A stretch of DNA of 64,000 nucleotides. Source: JASLQO01 sp002327525. GTDB taxonomy: Bacteria; Pseudomonadota; Gammaproteobacteria; Pseudomonadales; Azotimanducaceae. Shown here piece after piece: positions 34,206-42,938 of this stretch; the first letter of the stretch is position 1, and each line of letters starts with the position of its first letter. Location: NCBI GenBank assembly GCA_030744435.1, contig JASLQO010000016.1, positions 31,774-95,773 of the forward strand, in the 5' to 3' direction. Position numbers and translations under genes: made by a program. The notes beneath the pieces were generated by a model. The model was given only the letters and a program-made list of their open reading frames with translations, made no database searches and was not told where the DNA came from.

Positions 34206-35543
34206 GTGCCGGGATGTCCTCATTTGAGCGTATCCTCAGATTCGAACGACAGCGGATTCAGCGCCGCAACCGTACTCTCGGTAGTGGTTGCCAACATGAT
34301 TGGCACCGGTGTATTCACATCACTCGGTTTTCAACTGTTGGACATCCAGTCCGGCTTCGTCCTGCTCATGCTGTGGGTGGTTGGCGGCCTCATCGCCGTT
34401 TGCGGTGCGCTCAGCTATGCGGAACTGGGTGCGGCGCTGCCGCGCTCTGGTGGCGAGTTCAACTTCCTGTCCCGCATCTACCATCCGGGCGTGGGTTTCG
34501 TTTCGGGGGCCTTGTCTGCAACCATTGGCTTCGCGGCACCCACGGCGCTTGCCGCCATGACGTTCGGTGCCTACCTGAACTCGGTTGTCGGCTGGCTGGA
34601 CCGTAGTGTGGCTGCACTGGTTCTGATCGTTCTGCTGACCGGAGCACACGCCGTCAACCGACGTTCGAGCGGTGCCGTGCAGCGTTGGTTCACCGGCGTG
34701 AAGATACTGCTGATCGTCGGCTTCTGCGTGGCGGGGCTGCTGTTGACGGAACGGCCACAACCGCTCGCATTCCTGCCGGTGGCGGGTGACGGGGTGCTAC
34801 TCACAAGCGGTGTGTTCGCCGTGGCACTGATCTACGTCAACTATGCGTACACGGGTTGGAATGCGGGCACCTACCTGTCTGGTGAAGTGCAAAACCCGCA
34901 ACGCACTCTACCCTGGGTACTGGCTGCTGGTACGGCTATCGTCATGGCGGTGTACGTGGCGCTCAACTACACCTTTTTGCGAGCGGCACCCATGGCCGAT
35001 ATGGAAGGCAAACTCGAAGTAGGCTATGTGGTGGCCCAGCACATCTTCGGTGCGCAGGGTGCGGCGATCATGGGGATTGTGCTGGCGCTGTTGCTGGTCT
35101 CCACCGCCAGTTCGATGATCCTGGCCGGGCCGCGAGTGCTGCAGGTGATGGGAGAGGATTTCGGGGCGCTACGGGTACTCGCTCGCACCAACCGCTACGG
35201 TATCCCGGTAAACGCGGTGGTCTGTCAGTCGGTGATATCGGTGCTGCTGGTACTCACTGCGTCATTTGAATCGGTGTTGGTGTTCGCCACGTTCACGCTC
35301 GGGATGAGCAGCCTGGCGACGGTGGCTGGGGTGTTTGTATTGCGCTGGCGCGAGCCGGGGTTGATGCGGCCTTATCGTGTCACCGCCTATCCGTTACCGC
35401 CGCTGATATTCCTCGCTCTCACCGCCTGGACGCTGCTCTATCTGGCCATGGAACGTCCGCTGGAAGCGGGTTTGGGGGCGGGGTTGATTGTGATGGGCGC
35501 CGCGGTTTATTTCCTGTTGGTGCGCGTGCGCCGGGAAGGATGA
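34206..35543 (+). CDS. APC-family amino acid permease
   Basis: About 445 residues with twelve hydrophobic helices. The N-terminal VANMIGTGVFTSLGFQLLDIQ is the substrate-binding unwound helix 1 of APC transporters (GxG), and GGLIAVCGALSYAELGAALP is helix 2. The substrate is unknown. No ATG is available. GTG 34206 and TTG 34224 are plausible. A strong AAGGAGG at 34150-34156 is followed seven bases later by an in-frame CTG at 34164, which may be the true, rare start. The end overlaps nothing; the acyl-CoA dehydrogenase follows. Confidence 0.88.
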   Translation: MPGCPHLSVSSDSNDSGFSAATVLSVVVANMIGTGVFTSLGFQLLDIQSGFVLLMLWVVGGLIAVCGALSYAELGAALPRSGGEFNFLSRIYHPGVGFVSGALSATIGFAAPTALAAMTFGAYLNSVVGWLDRSVAALVLIVLLTGAHAVNRRSSGAVQRWFTGVKILLIVGFCVAGLLLTERPQPLAFLPVAGDGVLLTSGVFAVALIYVNYAYTGWNAGTYLSGEVQNPQRTLPWVLAAGTAIVMAVYVALNYTFLRAAPMADMEGKLEVGYVVAQHIFGAQGAAIMGIVLALLLVSTASSMILAGPRVLQVMGEDFGALRVLARTNRYGIPVNAVVCQSVISVLLVLTASFESVLVFATFTLGMSSLATVAGVFVLRWREPGLMRPYRVTAYPLPPLIFLALTAWTLLYLAMERPLEAGLGAGLIVMGAAVYFLLVRVRREG

Positions 35544-35599
35544 AGCGGCGCGAAGCCACGCTCTGCTATGATCGAAGGTTCTCGACGGAGGAAAACACG

Positions 35600-36778
35600 G
35601 TGAGCGAACTGGAGGCTTTCAGAGAAGAAACCCGCGCCTGGGTCGAGGAGAATTGTCCGCCTGGCGCGCGCGGCCCGGGTCCGGTATCCAACGGTAGCAG
35701 CAAGATTGAAATTGAGGACCCGGATACCCTTCTGTGGCTCGAGCGCATGGTTGAGAAAGGCTGGACCGTACCCAACTGGCCGGTCGAATATGGTGGTGGC
35801 GGACTCGGTAAGGATGAGTTTGTCGTGCTGCTGGAGGAGATGCAGCGCATCGGCGCGCGGCCGGCACTGTCGAGCTTCGGGACTTCCATGATCGGCCCGA
35901 CGCTGCTCGAGATGGGTAGCGAAGACCAGAAACAGCGTCACCTGCCGCGCATCGCCCGTGCCGAGGTGGAGTGGTGCCAGGGCTACAGCGAACCGGGCTC
36001 GGGCAGTGATCTCGCGAGCCTGCGCACGCGCGCGGATGACAAGGGCGATCACTTCGTGATCAACGGCTCGAAGATCTGGACTTCGGGCGCGCACAATGCA
36101 GATTGGATGTTCTGTCTGGTGCGCACCGACTTCGATGTGCCCAAACACGAGGGCATCAGCTTCGTGCTGCTGGAGATGGATCAACCCGGTGTGACCATCA
36201 AGCCGATTCGGTTGATTAGCGGCGAATCCCCCTTCAACGAAACTTTCTTCGACGACGCCATCGCCCGCAAGGAGGACCTGGTAGGTGAGATCAACAAGGG
36301 CTGGACGGTGGGTAAGCGGCTGCTGCAGCACGAGCGTTCCGGCATGGAGAGCCTCGTGACAGGCGGCGCCGCCGGTGGTGAAACCGGACTGGTGGATGCC
36401 GCGCGCGAGAATCTCGGCGAGATCGGGGGGCGCATCATGGATGCCGACTATCGCCAGGCGGTAATCGCTTACGAGATGAACAACCAGGTGTTCCGCCTGG
36501 CGCAACGCCGGGCGGTGGAGGAATCGGACGGCGGTACGCCGGGGCCGGTCACCTCCATCTTCAAGGTGTATGGATCCGAACTGGAGCAGGATTACTACGA
36601 TCTCATGACGCGCATTCGCGGCGTCCATGGCCTTGGCGTGGCGGATGAGCCCTTCACGGAGCGCGAACTCGAAACTACGCGCAACTGGCTGTTCTACCGG
36701 GCTGCTTCCATCTACAGCGGCAGCAATGAAATTCAGCGCAACATCATTGCCAAGCGCATACTTGGACTGCCGGACTAG
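35600..36778 (+). CDS. Acyl-CoA dehydrogenase family protein
   Basis: The 392-residue flavoprotein has the N-terminal helical domain, the central FAD-binding beta domain (WCQGYSEPGSGSDLASL, FVINGSKIWTSGAH) and the C-terminal helical bundle ending IYSGSNEIQRNIIAKRILGLPD. At the position where medium-chain enzymes carry the catalytic Glu (YEGT), this protein has Ser (YSGS). The base must then lie elsewhere, or it is one half of a heteromeric enzyme like the steroid-degrading pairs. The GTG start has GGAGG upstream. Its stop overlaps the ybaN-like gene on the opposite strand. Confidence 0.9.
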   Translation: MSELEAFREETRAWVEENCPPGARGPGPVSNGSSKIEIEDPDTLLWLERMVEKGWTVPNWPVEYGGGGLGKDEFVVLLEEMQRIGARPALSSFGTSMIGPTLLEMGSEDQKQRHLPRIARAEVEWCQGYSEPGSGSDLASLRTRADDKGDHFVINGSKIWTSGAHNADWMFCLVRTDFDVPKHEGISFVLLEMDQPGVTIKPIRLISGESPFNETFFDDAIARKEDLVGEINKGWTVGKRLLQHERSGMESLVTGGAAGGETGLVDAARENLGEIGGRIMDADYRQAVIAYEMNNQVFRLAQRRAVEESDGGTPGPVTSIFKVYGSELEQDYYDLMTRIRGVHGLGVADEPFTERELETTRNWLFYRAASIYSGSNEIQRNIIAKRILGLPD

Positions 36779-37146
36779 CGTTCAGCCGGAGGTTCGGGGC
36801 GTGACAGCAAAAAGCCGGTCACACCCGCAATGACGGCCGTCTGGAGATAGAGAATCTCCAGCGGCACGTCGGTCAGTACGCTAATCACCAGCACCAGCGC
36901 CATCAGTGCAGTGGATGTGATCTTGCTCGAACGCGACACTGCGCGGTGCTCGCGCCAGTCGCGGATGATGGGTCCGAAACGCGGATGGGTGACGAGCCAG
37001 GTGTGCAGACGATCCGATGAGCGCGCGAAGCAGAACGCTGCCAGCAGCAGCAGCGGTGTGGTGGGAAGCAATGGGACGAAGATTCCCACTGCCCCCAACC
37101 CCACGGCAAGACAGCCAAGAACGATCCAAAGGTGGCGCAAGCACAA
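36775..37146 (-). CDS. YbaN-family (DUF454) inner-membrane protein
   Basis: The 123-residue protein has four hydrophobic segments with the DUF454 signature GAVGIFVPLLPTTPLLLLAAFCFARSS in the first half and HPRFGPIIRDWREHRAVS in the loop. Function is unknown. It converges on the acyl-CoA dehydrogenase with a 4-nt overlap of stop regions. Confidence 0.9.
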   Translation of the reverse strand: MCLRHLWIVLGCLAVGLGAVGIFVPLLPTTPLLLLAAFCFARSSDRLHTWLVTHPRFGPIIRDWREHRAVSRSSKITSTALMALVLVISVLTDVPLEILYLQTAVIAGVTGFLLSRPEPPAER

Positions 37147-37149
37147 ATC

Positions 37150-37330
37150 CGCTGCGAAGTGATGCGAACACTATGCCTTGGATGGACACATGTTGCATCG
37201 GGCGGACGGTGCGAGCCCGCGCCAGGCTCTCTTCAGCCGGGTAATAAATGCCTCCGGCGGCCGGTTTCACCGTTTGCGCGTTACCCATCACACCTTTGAT
37301 CAAACCGATTGCGAAGTACGCCAGCTACAA
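37150..37330 (-). other. Orphan open stretch upstream of the ybaN-like gene
   Basis: On the minus strand an open stretch reads LAYFAIGLIKGVMGNAQ, then TVKPAAGGIYYPAEESLA. It looks like one membrane helix and a polar tail cut from a larger gene, but it has no clear start or stop of its own. It may be a gene fragment or chance. Confidence 0.2.
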
Positions 37331-37393
37331 ACCGCCCGCACCCCAGACTAGACAATCAAATAGTAATTGGGTTGTAGCGGTCCAAGAAAATAA

Positions 37394-37669
37394 GGCGATA
37401 TCAATGACGCTGTAACTTTAGAGCTGGATTCGGTACTGGGGGCAGGTCACTTCGCTATCGGCGACGGCCCAGCCGCACCGGCGGCCGCAGCAATCGCGAC
37501 AGCGAACCTGCAATACGAAAGCCTGCGTCAGGCAACGGATGCGTTTCAGCGTGGCTACATCGGTCATGTCGTTGAAGACAGCCACGGCAATTGGGCGGAC
37601 GCGGCGCGAACGCTGGGTGTGGACAGTGATAATCTGCATCGCCTGGCCAAACGCCTGGGTATGAAATAA
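37394..37669 (+). pseudogene. norR: norR 3' remnant (Fis-type DNA-binding tail)
   Basis: A 91-codon open stretch with no start ends in SLRQATDAFQR, HGNWADAARTLGVDSDNLHRLAKRLGMK, then TAA. This closely matches the C-terminal Fis-like helix-turn-helix of NorR, the sigma-54-dependent nitric-oxide-responsive activator (the NLHRLAKRLG tail is diagnostic). The GAF and AAA+ domains are absent; an in-frame TAA at 37391-37393 bounds the fragment. The 5' part has been deleted. No nitric-oxide detoxification gene is nearby. Confidence 0.8.
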
Positions 37670-37707
37670 GCGGCGCGAGGTAACGCCGCACGACGATCAA
37701 ATCGTGC
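37670..37707. terminator. Two adjacent hairpins between convergent genes
   Basis: GCGGCG/CGCCGC (37670-37675 with 37684-37689) and GCACGA/TCGTGC (37688-37693 with 37702-37707) form two short stems between the norR remnant and the convergent ferredoxin-like gene. No strong T-tract is present. They may act as a two-way terminator. Confidence 0.35.
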
Positions 37708-37711
37708 CGAT

Positions 37712-39961
37712 TCAGCTGAATTCTTCGGCCCGCTCGATTAGGTCGCTCAAACCAACTTCGGCCTGATTGAGCGGTTTGCCGGGGTGGATGATCGCCACCT
37801 GGCAGATCTCCGCGGCTTCCACCAGCTCCCGGTAGCTCCCCGCAGTGATGTCGGCGATGTAGGCCTGCTTGTTTTCGTCGTACGCGAACAGCTTGCCGTT
37901 GAGATCGGTGCACTCGTCACAGGTAGTGCAACGCGGTGTTTCTATATACGCCTCGTCGCTGCTGGGTGGCTCCTCAGGCACTGGTTCCGGATCAGCTGCC
38001 GGGGCATCCTGGGGCGGAGCGCTAACTTGGTCGACGATGGGCTGGTCGCCGGGTTCTATGGGAGCCGTATCCGCTTGAAGCTTGAGTTGCTCGATCTCCC
38101 TTTCCTTTTCCTGCTCCCATTCGTTGCGCTCTAGTTCGAGCAATCTCATTGCGTGTGAGTTGTGAATGCCACCCAGCTCCTGGAGACTGTGCCACATCTC
38201 TCGGCAGCGCCTGGCGGCTTGGATCAGCTTGTCGTCGACGATGCACGTTTGCAGGACGTCCTCGGCGTCGACCATCAACACGAAAGGTACTTTGTTCCCG
38301 TTTTCGCCTTCGCTGCTTGTCACATACTCACCGCAGGGCACGAGAACATCCTCGCTGCCCTGGTTGGCAACGGTCGCGAAAAACCTCGCATAGCGCGTGT
38401 CGCAGGCGGCGAATTCTACGAAGGTGAAGGTGATATCCTGCGAAACTCGCTGTAAATCCTCATCCTCGTATGCGAGATTTTGTAGCGGCCAATCTGTCTG
38501 TGCCTGTGGATTGTCGTCCACATCAAAGCGCGTTGCCTGGTCCGCACCGAGCGCCGGATCGTAGGTGAAAGTGGGAAAAGCCCGTGACTGTGTTGCGCTA
38601 GCGGCCGTGAGGTAACGGGGAAGATCGGTAATGTTGGTGTGTGAGCCTGCATAAACGCTGAATAACGCAGGGCCTTCGTAGGTGAGTCCGCACTCGATCC
38701 GATCTCGCGTCTGATACAGACACGAAGACGTTGTCTGCAGGACGAAAGCGTTGTTCAGACCGATCGTCATGGTTGCCAGCTGCTGACTGCGCGCGCCAAA
38801 GGTGAACTGGCCTTCGCACAACGAAGGCTCTGCCAGAATATCGTCCGTCTCGACGAGCACCTTCATGGGCAGCCCCGAGCAGAGCAGCTCGATGAGCTTC
38901 GCTTTCTCGCTCCCCTGGCATGCCTCGATGTGCATGCAGATCAGGTACGACGGGAAGAAGTCGAGGTCTTCCTGTGTGAGCGAAGCCTCGGAGAAACCGG
39001 CGAGAAGTTCATCGTGCTCCGATTCATCGTAGCGGTTGTCGATCTCGAGTTCCGCGGTCGCAATGGCTTTGAGCAGTTCTATCTTTGCAGGGGTGTGGGC
39101 TTCAAAGGCATGCCACGCGTCCGTGCAGCTTGAGAACACGAAATCCCGGGCGGCGCCATCATCCGATTCGTTTTGCCCTTCGGATTCGGGAACGAAGAAA
39201 GGCTGGGCTTGAAGGGCGGCGAGTGCGGCACTAATCCGTTGCCGTCTGCGCTCGGTTACCGAGCTGTTCCGGGCACCCTTTTCCAGCATGTCCGACAAAG
39301 CCACGAAGTCGAACGTATCATCGACACCGGCGCCCATGGATCCCTTCAGAGATTCCGGGGTCCGTGCTGCCCGGGTGGTCTGGAAATCGGCCTCGAGAAT
39401 TTGTGACAACTGCGCACTGAGCTGATCGAGACGCTTGAGCGCGTCATGGCTGCGGGCTCGATACGTGCGCCTCCACAGGTGCTCGAGAAGGACGCTCGTC
39501 ACCTTCTCGTCGCAGTCGACGACCGTGCCGTTGGCCGGCACCCGTTGGCGTGCGTGGTTCAGTTCTTTCGTCAGCGACCAGGCGGTTTCTTCGTCGCTTT
39601 CGGACACTAGTTCGAGCGCGGCGATGTCCCACAGTTCAGCCAGAGACCCTTGCACCTGACGGGTGGCAAGGGCACGGATTCTGGTCTCGAGACGAAAGCA
39701 ATGCTTGCGCATCCGCTCACCCTCGATACCGTGCGGCGCAGTTTCCTGCAAAAGTTCATCCACGATGCTCGACAGTGAGCGCACGCTCGTTTCCTCGCGC
39801 TCGCCCTGCACCAGGATCAGAGGATAGTCGTAGCGCAAAGATGTGAGATCCCGATAGGGCGCAAGGAGTGCCGGTCGCAGGCCACGGTCGTCCATTTGCT
39901 GCTCGTCGGCGTTCTCTCCCGTGACGTGAAACCGAATCAACTGTTTGATACTGACGTTCAT
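37712..39961 (-). CDS. 749-residue protein with C-terminal [4Fe-4S] ferredoxin domain, OFOR operon
   Basis: The product ends in a short ferredoxin module with C678, C681, C684 and C720 (PRCTTCDECTDLNGKLF and CQVAIIHPGKP), enough for one [4Fe-4S] cluster. A Pro/Glu-rich linker (about 632-670) and a charged helix (about 605-630) precede it. By eye, residues about 310-480 follow the pattern of the beta domain of pyruvate:ferredoxin oxidoreductase (MKVLVETDDIL, QLATMTIGLNNAFV, GPALFSVYAGS, SRAFPTFTYDP) but lack the GDG...N ThDP motif. The first 300 residues match nothing I know. It is the last gene of the OFOR-Nfn operon and probably passes electrons between OFOR and the flavoproteins; this role is inferred. 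Confidence 0.75.
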   Translation of the reverse strand: MNVSIKQLIRFHVTGENADEQQMDDRGLRPALLAPYRDLTSLRYDYPLILVQGEREETSVRSLSSIVDELLQETAPHGIEGERMRKHCFRLETRIRALATRQVQGSLAELWDIAALELVSESDEETAWSLTKELNHARQRVPANGTVVDCDEKVTSVLLEHLWRRTYRARSHDALKRLDQLSAQLSQILEADFQTTRAARTPESLKGSMGAGVDDTFDFVALSDMLEKGARNSSVTERRRQRISAALAALQAQPFFVPESEGQNESDDGAARDFVFSSCTDAWHAFEAHTPAKIELLKAIATAELEIDNRYDESEHDELLAGFSEASLTQEDLDFFPSYLICMHIEACQGSEKAKLIELLCSGLPMKVLVETDDILAEPSLCEGQFTFGARSQQLATMTIGLNNAFVLQTTSSCLYQTRDRIECGLTYEGPALFSVYAGSHTNITDLPRYLTAASATQSRAFPTFTYDPALGADQATRFDVDDNPQAQTDWPLQNLAYEDEDLQRVSQDITFTFVEFAACDTRYARFFATVANQGSEDVLVPCGEYVTSSEGENGNKVPFVLMVDAEDVLQTCIVDDKLIQAARRCREMWHSLQELGGIHNSHAMRLLELERNEWEQEKEREIEQLKLQADTAPIEPGDQPIVDQVSAPPQDAPAADPEPVPEEPPSSDEAYIETPRCTTCDECTDLNGKLFAYDENKQAYIADITAGSYRELVEAAEICQVAIIHPGKPLNQAEVGLSDLIERAEEFS

Positions 39962-40016
39962 TGGGTGCTCGCTACCGCTTGTTCACTTCGGCCCGTGCTC
40001 GGCCGGCGTGTCACAC

Positions 40017-40982
40017 TCATGACGCTGGCCAGACGGTGAACTTGTCCAATTCTGCTTCGATGTTGGTGCGCACGACCTCGGGCGTAAAGAGCCCCGCAGG
40101 GTTGAGAACGTCTTCGTAGCAGGGGACTTGTTCGTTTCGGTACAGAATGCCCACCGGTATGCGATCCTTCATGGAGGCGATTTCGCGCGCACGGTTGAGA
40201 TCCATCGGATCGTGAATCTCCTGCTGCTTGTAGATCCTTGCGAGGTCGGGTGTTACCTGCATACCGTCTTCATGAGTGAGTAGGAGCAACTGATCCGGAT
40301 CGTCCATCCAATGATCGAAGTGCTCCGGAAGGTATTCGGGACAGCGTTGGAGTACGCGAACAAAAGAGCAGCCGGGATGTTTGTATGCCTTCGAGATGAT
40401 GTCGTAGAGGAGCCCGGGAGCCCAGTCCACCGCTTGCGCCGCAAACGAAACGTTTGCCACCCCGAGTGTCGTCTCCATCGGGTTCAGGCTGTCGAGGTAA
40501 GCACCTCGTGGCGTGGTGTTGCTGGCAAGTCCCTTGGGCGAAGTAGGCGAGACCTGCTTTTTGGTCAAACCGTAAATTTCGTTGTCGTGCAGCAGCACGG
40601 TCATGTTCATGTTGTAGCGAATGGCGTGAATCCAGTGGGCGGCGCCGATACTGCAGCAGTCGCCATCGCCGGTGTTGACGAAAACGTGCAGGTCGGGGCG
40701 CTTTATCCTGATGCCTTCTGCAACGGGCAACGCGCGCCCGTGCAGACCATGAAACCCGTAGGTGTTCATGTAGTGGGGAAATCTGCTCGAACAGCCGATT
40801 CCGGATACGAAGACGATCTTCTCCCGGGCGAGTTGCTCATCCCGACACAGACGCTGAACGGCCGCCAGGATCGCCAGATCCCCGCAGCCGGTACACCAGC
40901 GGGGTTCCTCGGAAACGTAGTCGTCGAGCACGACCGGTTCATCGTTGGACCACAGCAGGCATCGCGGTGCAGAAACTGACAT
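40017..40982 (-). CDS. 2-oxoacid:ferredoxin oxidoreductase, beta subunit
   Basis: The 321-residue subunit binds ThDP through NTGDGDCCSIG and the Asn of LLHDNEIYGLT. Cysteines at C30, C33 (RWCTGCGD), C64 (GIGCSS) and C214 (LQRCPEYLP) match the four ligands of the [4Fe-4S] cluster of OFOR beta chains. With the alpha subunit it oxidises a 2-oxoacid plus CoA to acyl-CoA and CO2, reducing ferredoxin. The substrate cannot be told; 2-oxoglutarate or pyruvate are the usual options. The start is ATG 40982, 14 nt after the alpha stop. Confidence 0.92.
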   Translation of the reverse strand: MSVSAPRCLLWSNDEPVVLDDYVSEEPRWCTGCGDLAILAAVQRLCRDEQLAREKIVFVSGIGCSSRFPHYMNTYGFHGLHGRALPVAEGIRIKRPDLHVFVNTGDGDCCSIGAAHWIHAIRYNMNMTVLLHDNEIYGLTKKQVSPTSPKGLASNTTPRGAYLDSLNPMETTLGVANVSFAAQAVDWAPGLLYDIISKAYKHPGCSFVRVLQRCPEYLPEHFDHWMDDPDQLLLLTHEDGMQVTPDLARIYKQQEIHDPMDLNRAREIASMKDRIPVGILYRNEQVPCYEDVLNPAGLFTPEVVRTNIEAELDKFTVWPAS

Positions 40983-40996
40983 ATGACTACCTCTTC

Positions 40997-42898
40997 CTAA
41001 CCTAGCTTCTCTCGCAGCGCGCGTTCGATCGCACCGGGTTTGAGTGGCTGGCCTTTGACTTCACCCCAGCAATCGATGTCGACCAGGCAGCGCGCGCGTA
41101 GCAGCCAGGCCATATTCGAATATCGACGATTCTCTTCATCCACCAGCGCGTCGTTCAGGTCATCGCTCCAGTTGTTCTCCACCGCCATCACTCGATCGAA
41201 TCGCTGCAGCACCTCCTTGATGCCCGAGGCCATCGGTTGCAGAAACTTGAGATGCAGCGAAGACACGCTCTTTCCATCGGCGCGCACCCGGGTGACAGCT
41301 TCCTCGATGGCCCCCTTTGTGCTTCCCCACCCGACGACCAGGAGTTCGCCTTCCTCGTCGCCGAATACATTGGGTGGTTTCAGCGACTTCTGCAGGGCTG
41401 CCAGTTTCAGACTGCGTCGGCGGATGGTCTCGTGATTTTGCTCGGGGTTGTAGACGATGTGGCTCATTCGGTCGTGAGCCAGCCCGGTCAGGCAGTGCAT
41501 GCCGTTCGGCTGGCCAGGAATGAACCTGGTGGCAAGCCCCGTTTCGGGATCCCAGTCGTAGGGAGTCACTCCCTCGGGTACCGGACTCTGATCAACAGGC
41601 GGTGCCAGCCACTCTTCATTGAATTGTGGTCTCACGAAAGGTTGCTGGGCCGAGCCGAGGCTGGCATCCGAAAGCAGCACGACCACCACGTTGAATGCTT
41701 CAGCGATCTTGCGCGCGGTGATCACAGAATAGAAGCAGTCTTCGATGTCGGAAACGGCCATCACCACCTTTGGTGCATCTCCATGGCCGCCGAAGCAGGC
41801 AGCAAGCAGATCACCCTGCTCGGCCTTGGTGGGCTGACCTGTTGAAGGACCGCCGCGCTGCACGTTTACGACCACGAGCGGGATCTCGCCCATTACGGCC
41901 AATCCGATGCCTTCCTGCTTCAACGAGTATCCGGGTCCCGAGGTGATCGTCACCGCGCACTTTCCGGCGTAGGAGGCGCCGATGGCAAAAGCGCAGGCGG
42001 CAATTTCGTCTTCCGCCTGATGCACTACGCCACCCACGCTCTGAAAAACATCGCTCAGATAGTGCGAAGCGGATGTGGCCGGGGTGATCGGGTACATGGC
42101 GCAAACATCCATACCGGAGGCCATCACTCCCAGACCGAGTGCGGTGTTGCCGTTCACGACCAGCCGCGGTTCCTTGGCTGGTGTGGTCGGGACACGGAAA
42201 CGTATGTCGAGGTTTGCCTCAGCCCAGTCCCAACCCGCTTGCAGTAGCTGCTGATTCGGCTCAATAACGCGCGCGCCCTTCTTGGCGAAGGTCAGGGCTA
42301 CCTGCTCGAGGGCCAGTTCGAGATCCAGGCCGCAGACCCGGGACATCAGCCCGAGCGCGAACATGTTCTTGCCGCGATGGGGGTCGGCGACATATTTGAG
42401 GCATTCCTCTTCCATCGGGATCTCGACGACCTGAAATCCGTCGGTTGTGAGCTGATCATGGACGCTTGTATAGGCGGCGGCGATGCTCTCATCTTTGCTG
42501 CTGCGCCATTTGTCTTCGAGCAGGATCGTGCAGCCGGGCTTCAGTTCTTCGGCGCGGATGCGGCCCAACAGCACCTGTTCGTTGAACGCGACCACCAGGT
42601 CGGCCTCGTCGCCCCCGTTGGTGACGGCCTGGGTGCCCACCCGAATCCGATTACCGCTCGCACCTTCGATGCTACGCGCGGGTGGCTGGATCTCCGCGGG
42701 AATGATCTCCACGGTCCAGATGCCGTGACCCATGCGGGCTGCGATCGAGGCAAACGACTGCCCGCACCGTTGCGCGCCTTCGCCGGAGTCGCTGACGATC
42801 TCGACAACGAATTCCTCGAGCACTAACTCGTGGACAGGCTCGTCCCTGGGCTTTCTTATTGGCACCAGATCTGTCCGGGATTGCGCTGATTGATTCAT
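40997..42898 (-). CDS. 2-oxoacid:ferredoxin oxidoreductase, fused gamma-alpha subunit
   Basis: The 633-residue protein carries a gamma domain at about residues 30-220 (SDSGEGAQRCGQSFASIAARMG, GDEADLVVAFNEQVL) and an alpha domain from about 255 (VNGNTALGLGVMASGMDVCAMYPITPATSASHYL, ITSGPGYSLKQEGIGLAVMGEIPLVVVNVQRGGPSTGQPT), then a transketolase-C-like region. YPITP and the GPSTG motif bind CoA or substrate in this family. It pairs with the beta subunit encoded downstream. The ATG at 42898 follows AATCAATCAGC; a longer frame upstream lies in the nfnB-like gene and is not homologous. Confidence 0.93.
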   Translation of the reverse strand: MNQSAQSRTDLVPIRKPRDEPVHELVLEEFVVEIVSDSGEGAQRCGQSFASIAARMGHGIWTVEIIPAEIQPPARSIEGASGNRIRVGTQAVTNGGDEADLVVAFNEQVLLGRIRAEELKPGCTILLEDKWRSSKDESIAAAYTSVHDQLTTDGFQVVEIPMEEECLKYVADPHRGKNMFALGLMSRVCGLDLELALEQVALTFAKKGARVIEPNQQLLQAGWDWAEANLDIRFRVPTTPAKEPRLVVNGNTALGLGVMASGMDVCAMYPITPATSASHYLSDVFQSVGGVVHQAEDEIAACAFAIGASYAGKCAVTITSGPGYSLKQEGIGLAVMGEIPLVVVNVQRGGPSTGQPTKAEQGDLLAACFGGHGDAPKVVMAVSDIEDCFYSVITARKIAEAFNVVVVLLSDASLGSAQQPFVRPQFNEEWLAPPVDQSPVPEGVTPYDWDPETGLATRFIPGQPNGMHCLTGLAHDRMSHIVYNPEQNHETIRRRSLKLAALQKSLKPPNVFGDEEGELLVVGWGSTKGAIEEAVTRVRADGKSVSSLHLKFLQPMASGIKEVLQRFDRVMAVENNWSDDLNDALVDEENRRYSNMAWLLRARCLVDIDCWGEVKGQPLKPGAIERALREKLG

Positions 42899-42938
42899 AC
42901 CGGTTCCTTGTCTGTGTGCCCTGCTCGCTCCAGCTTGT

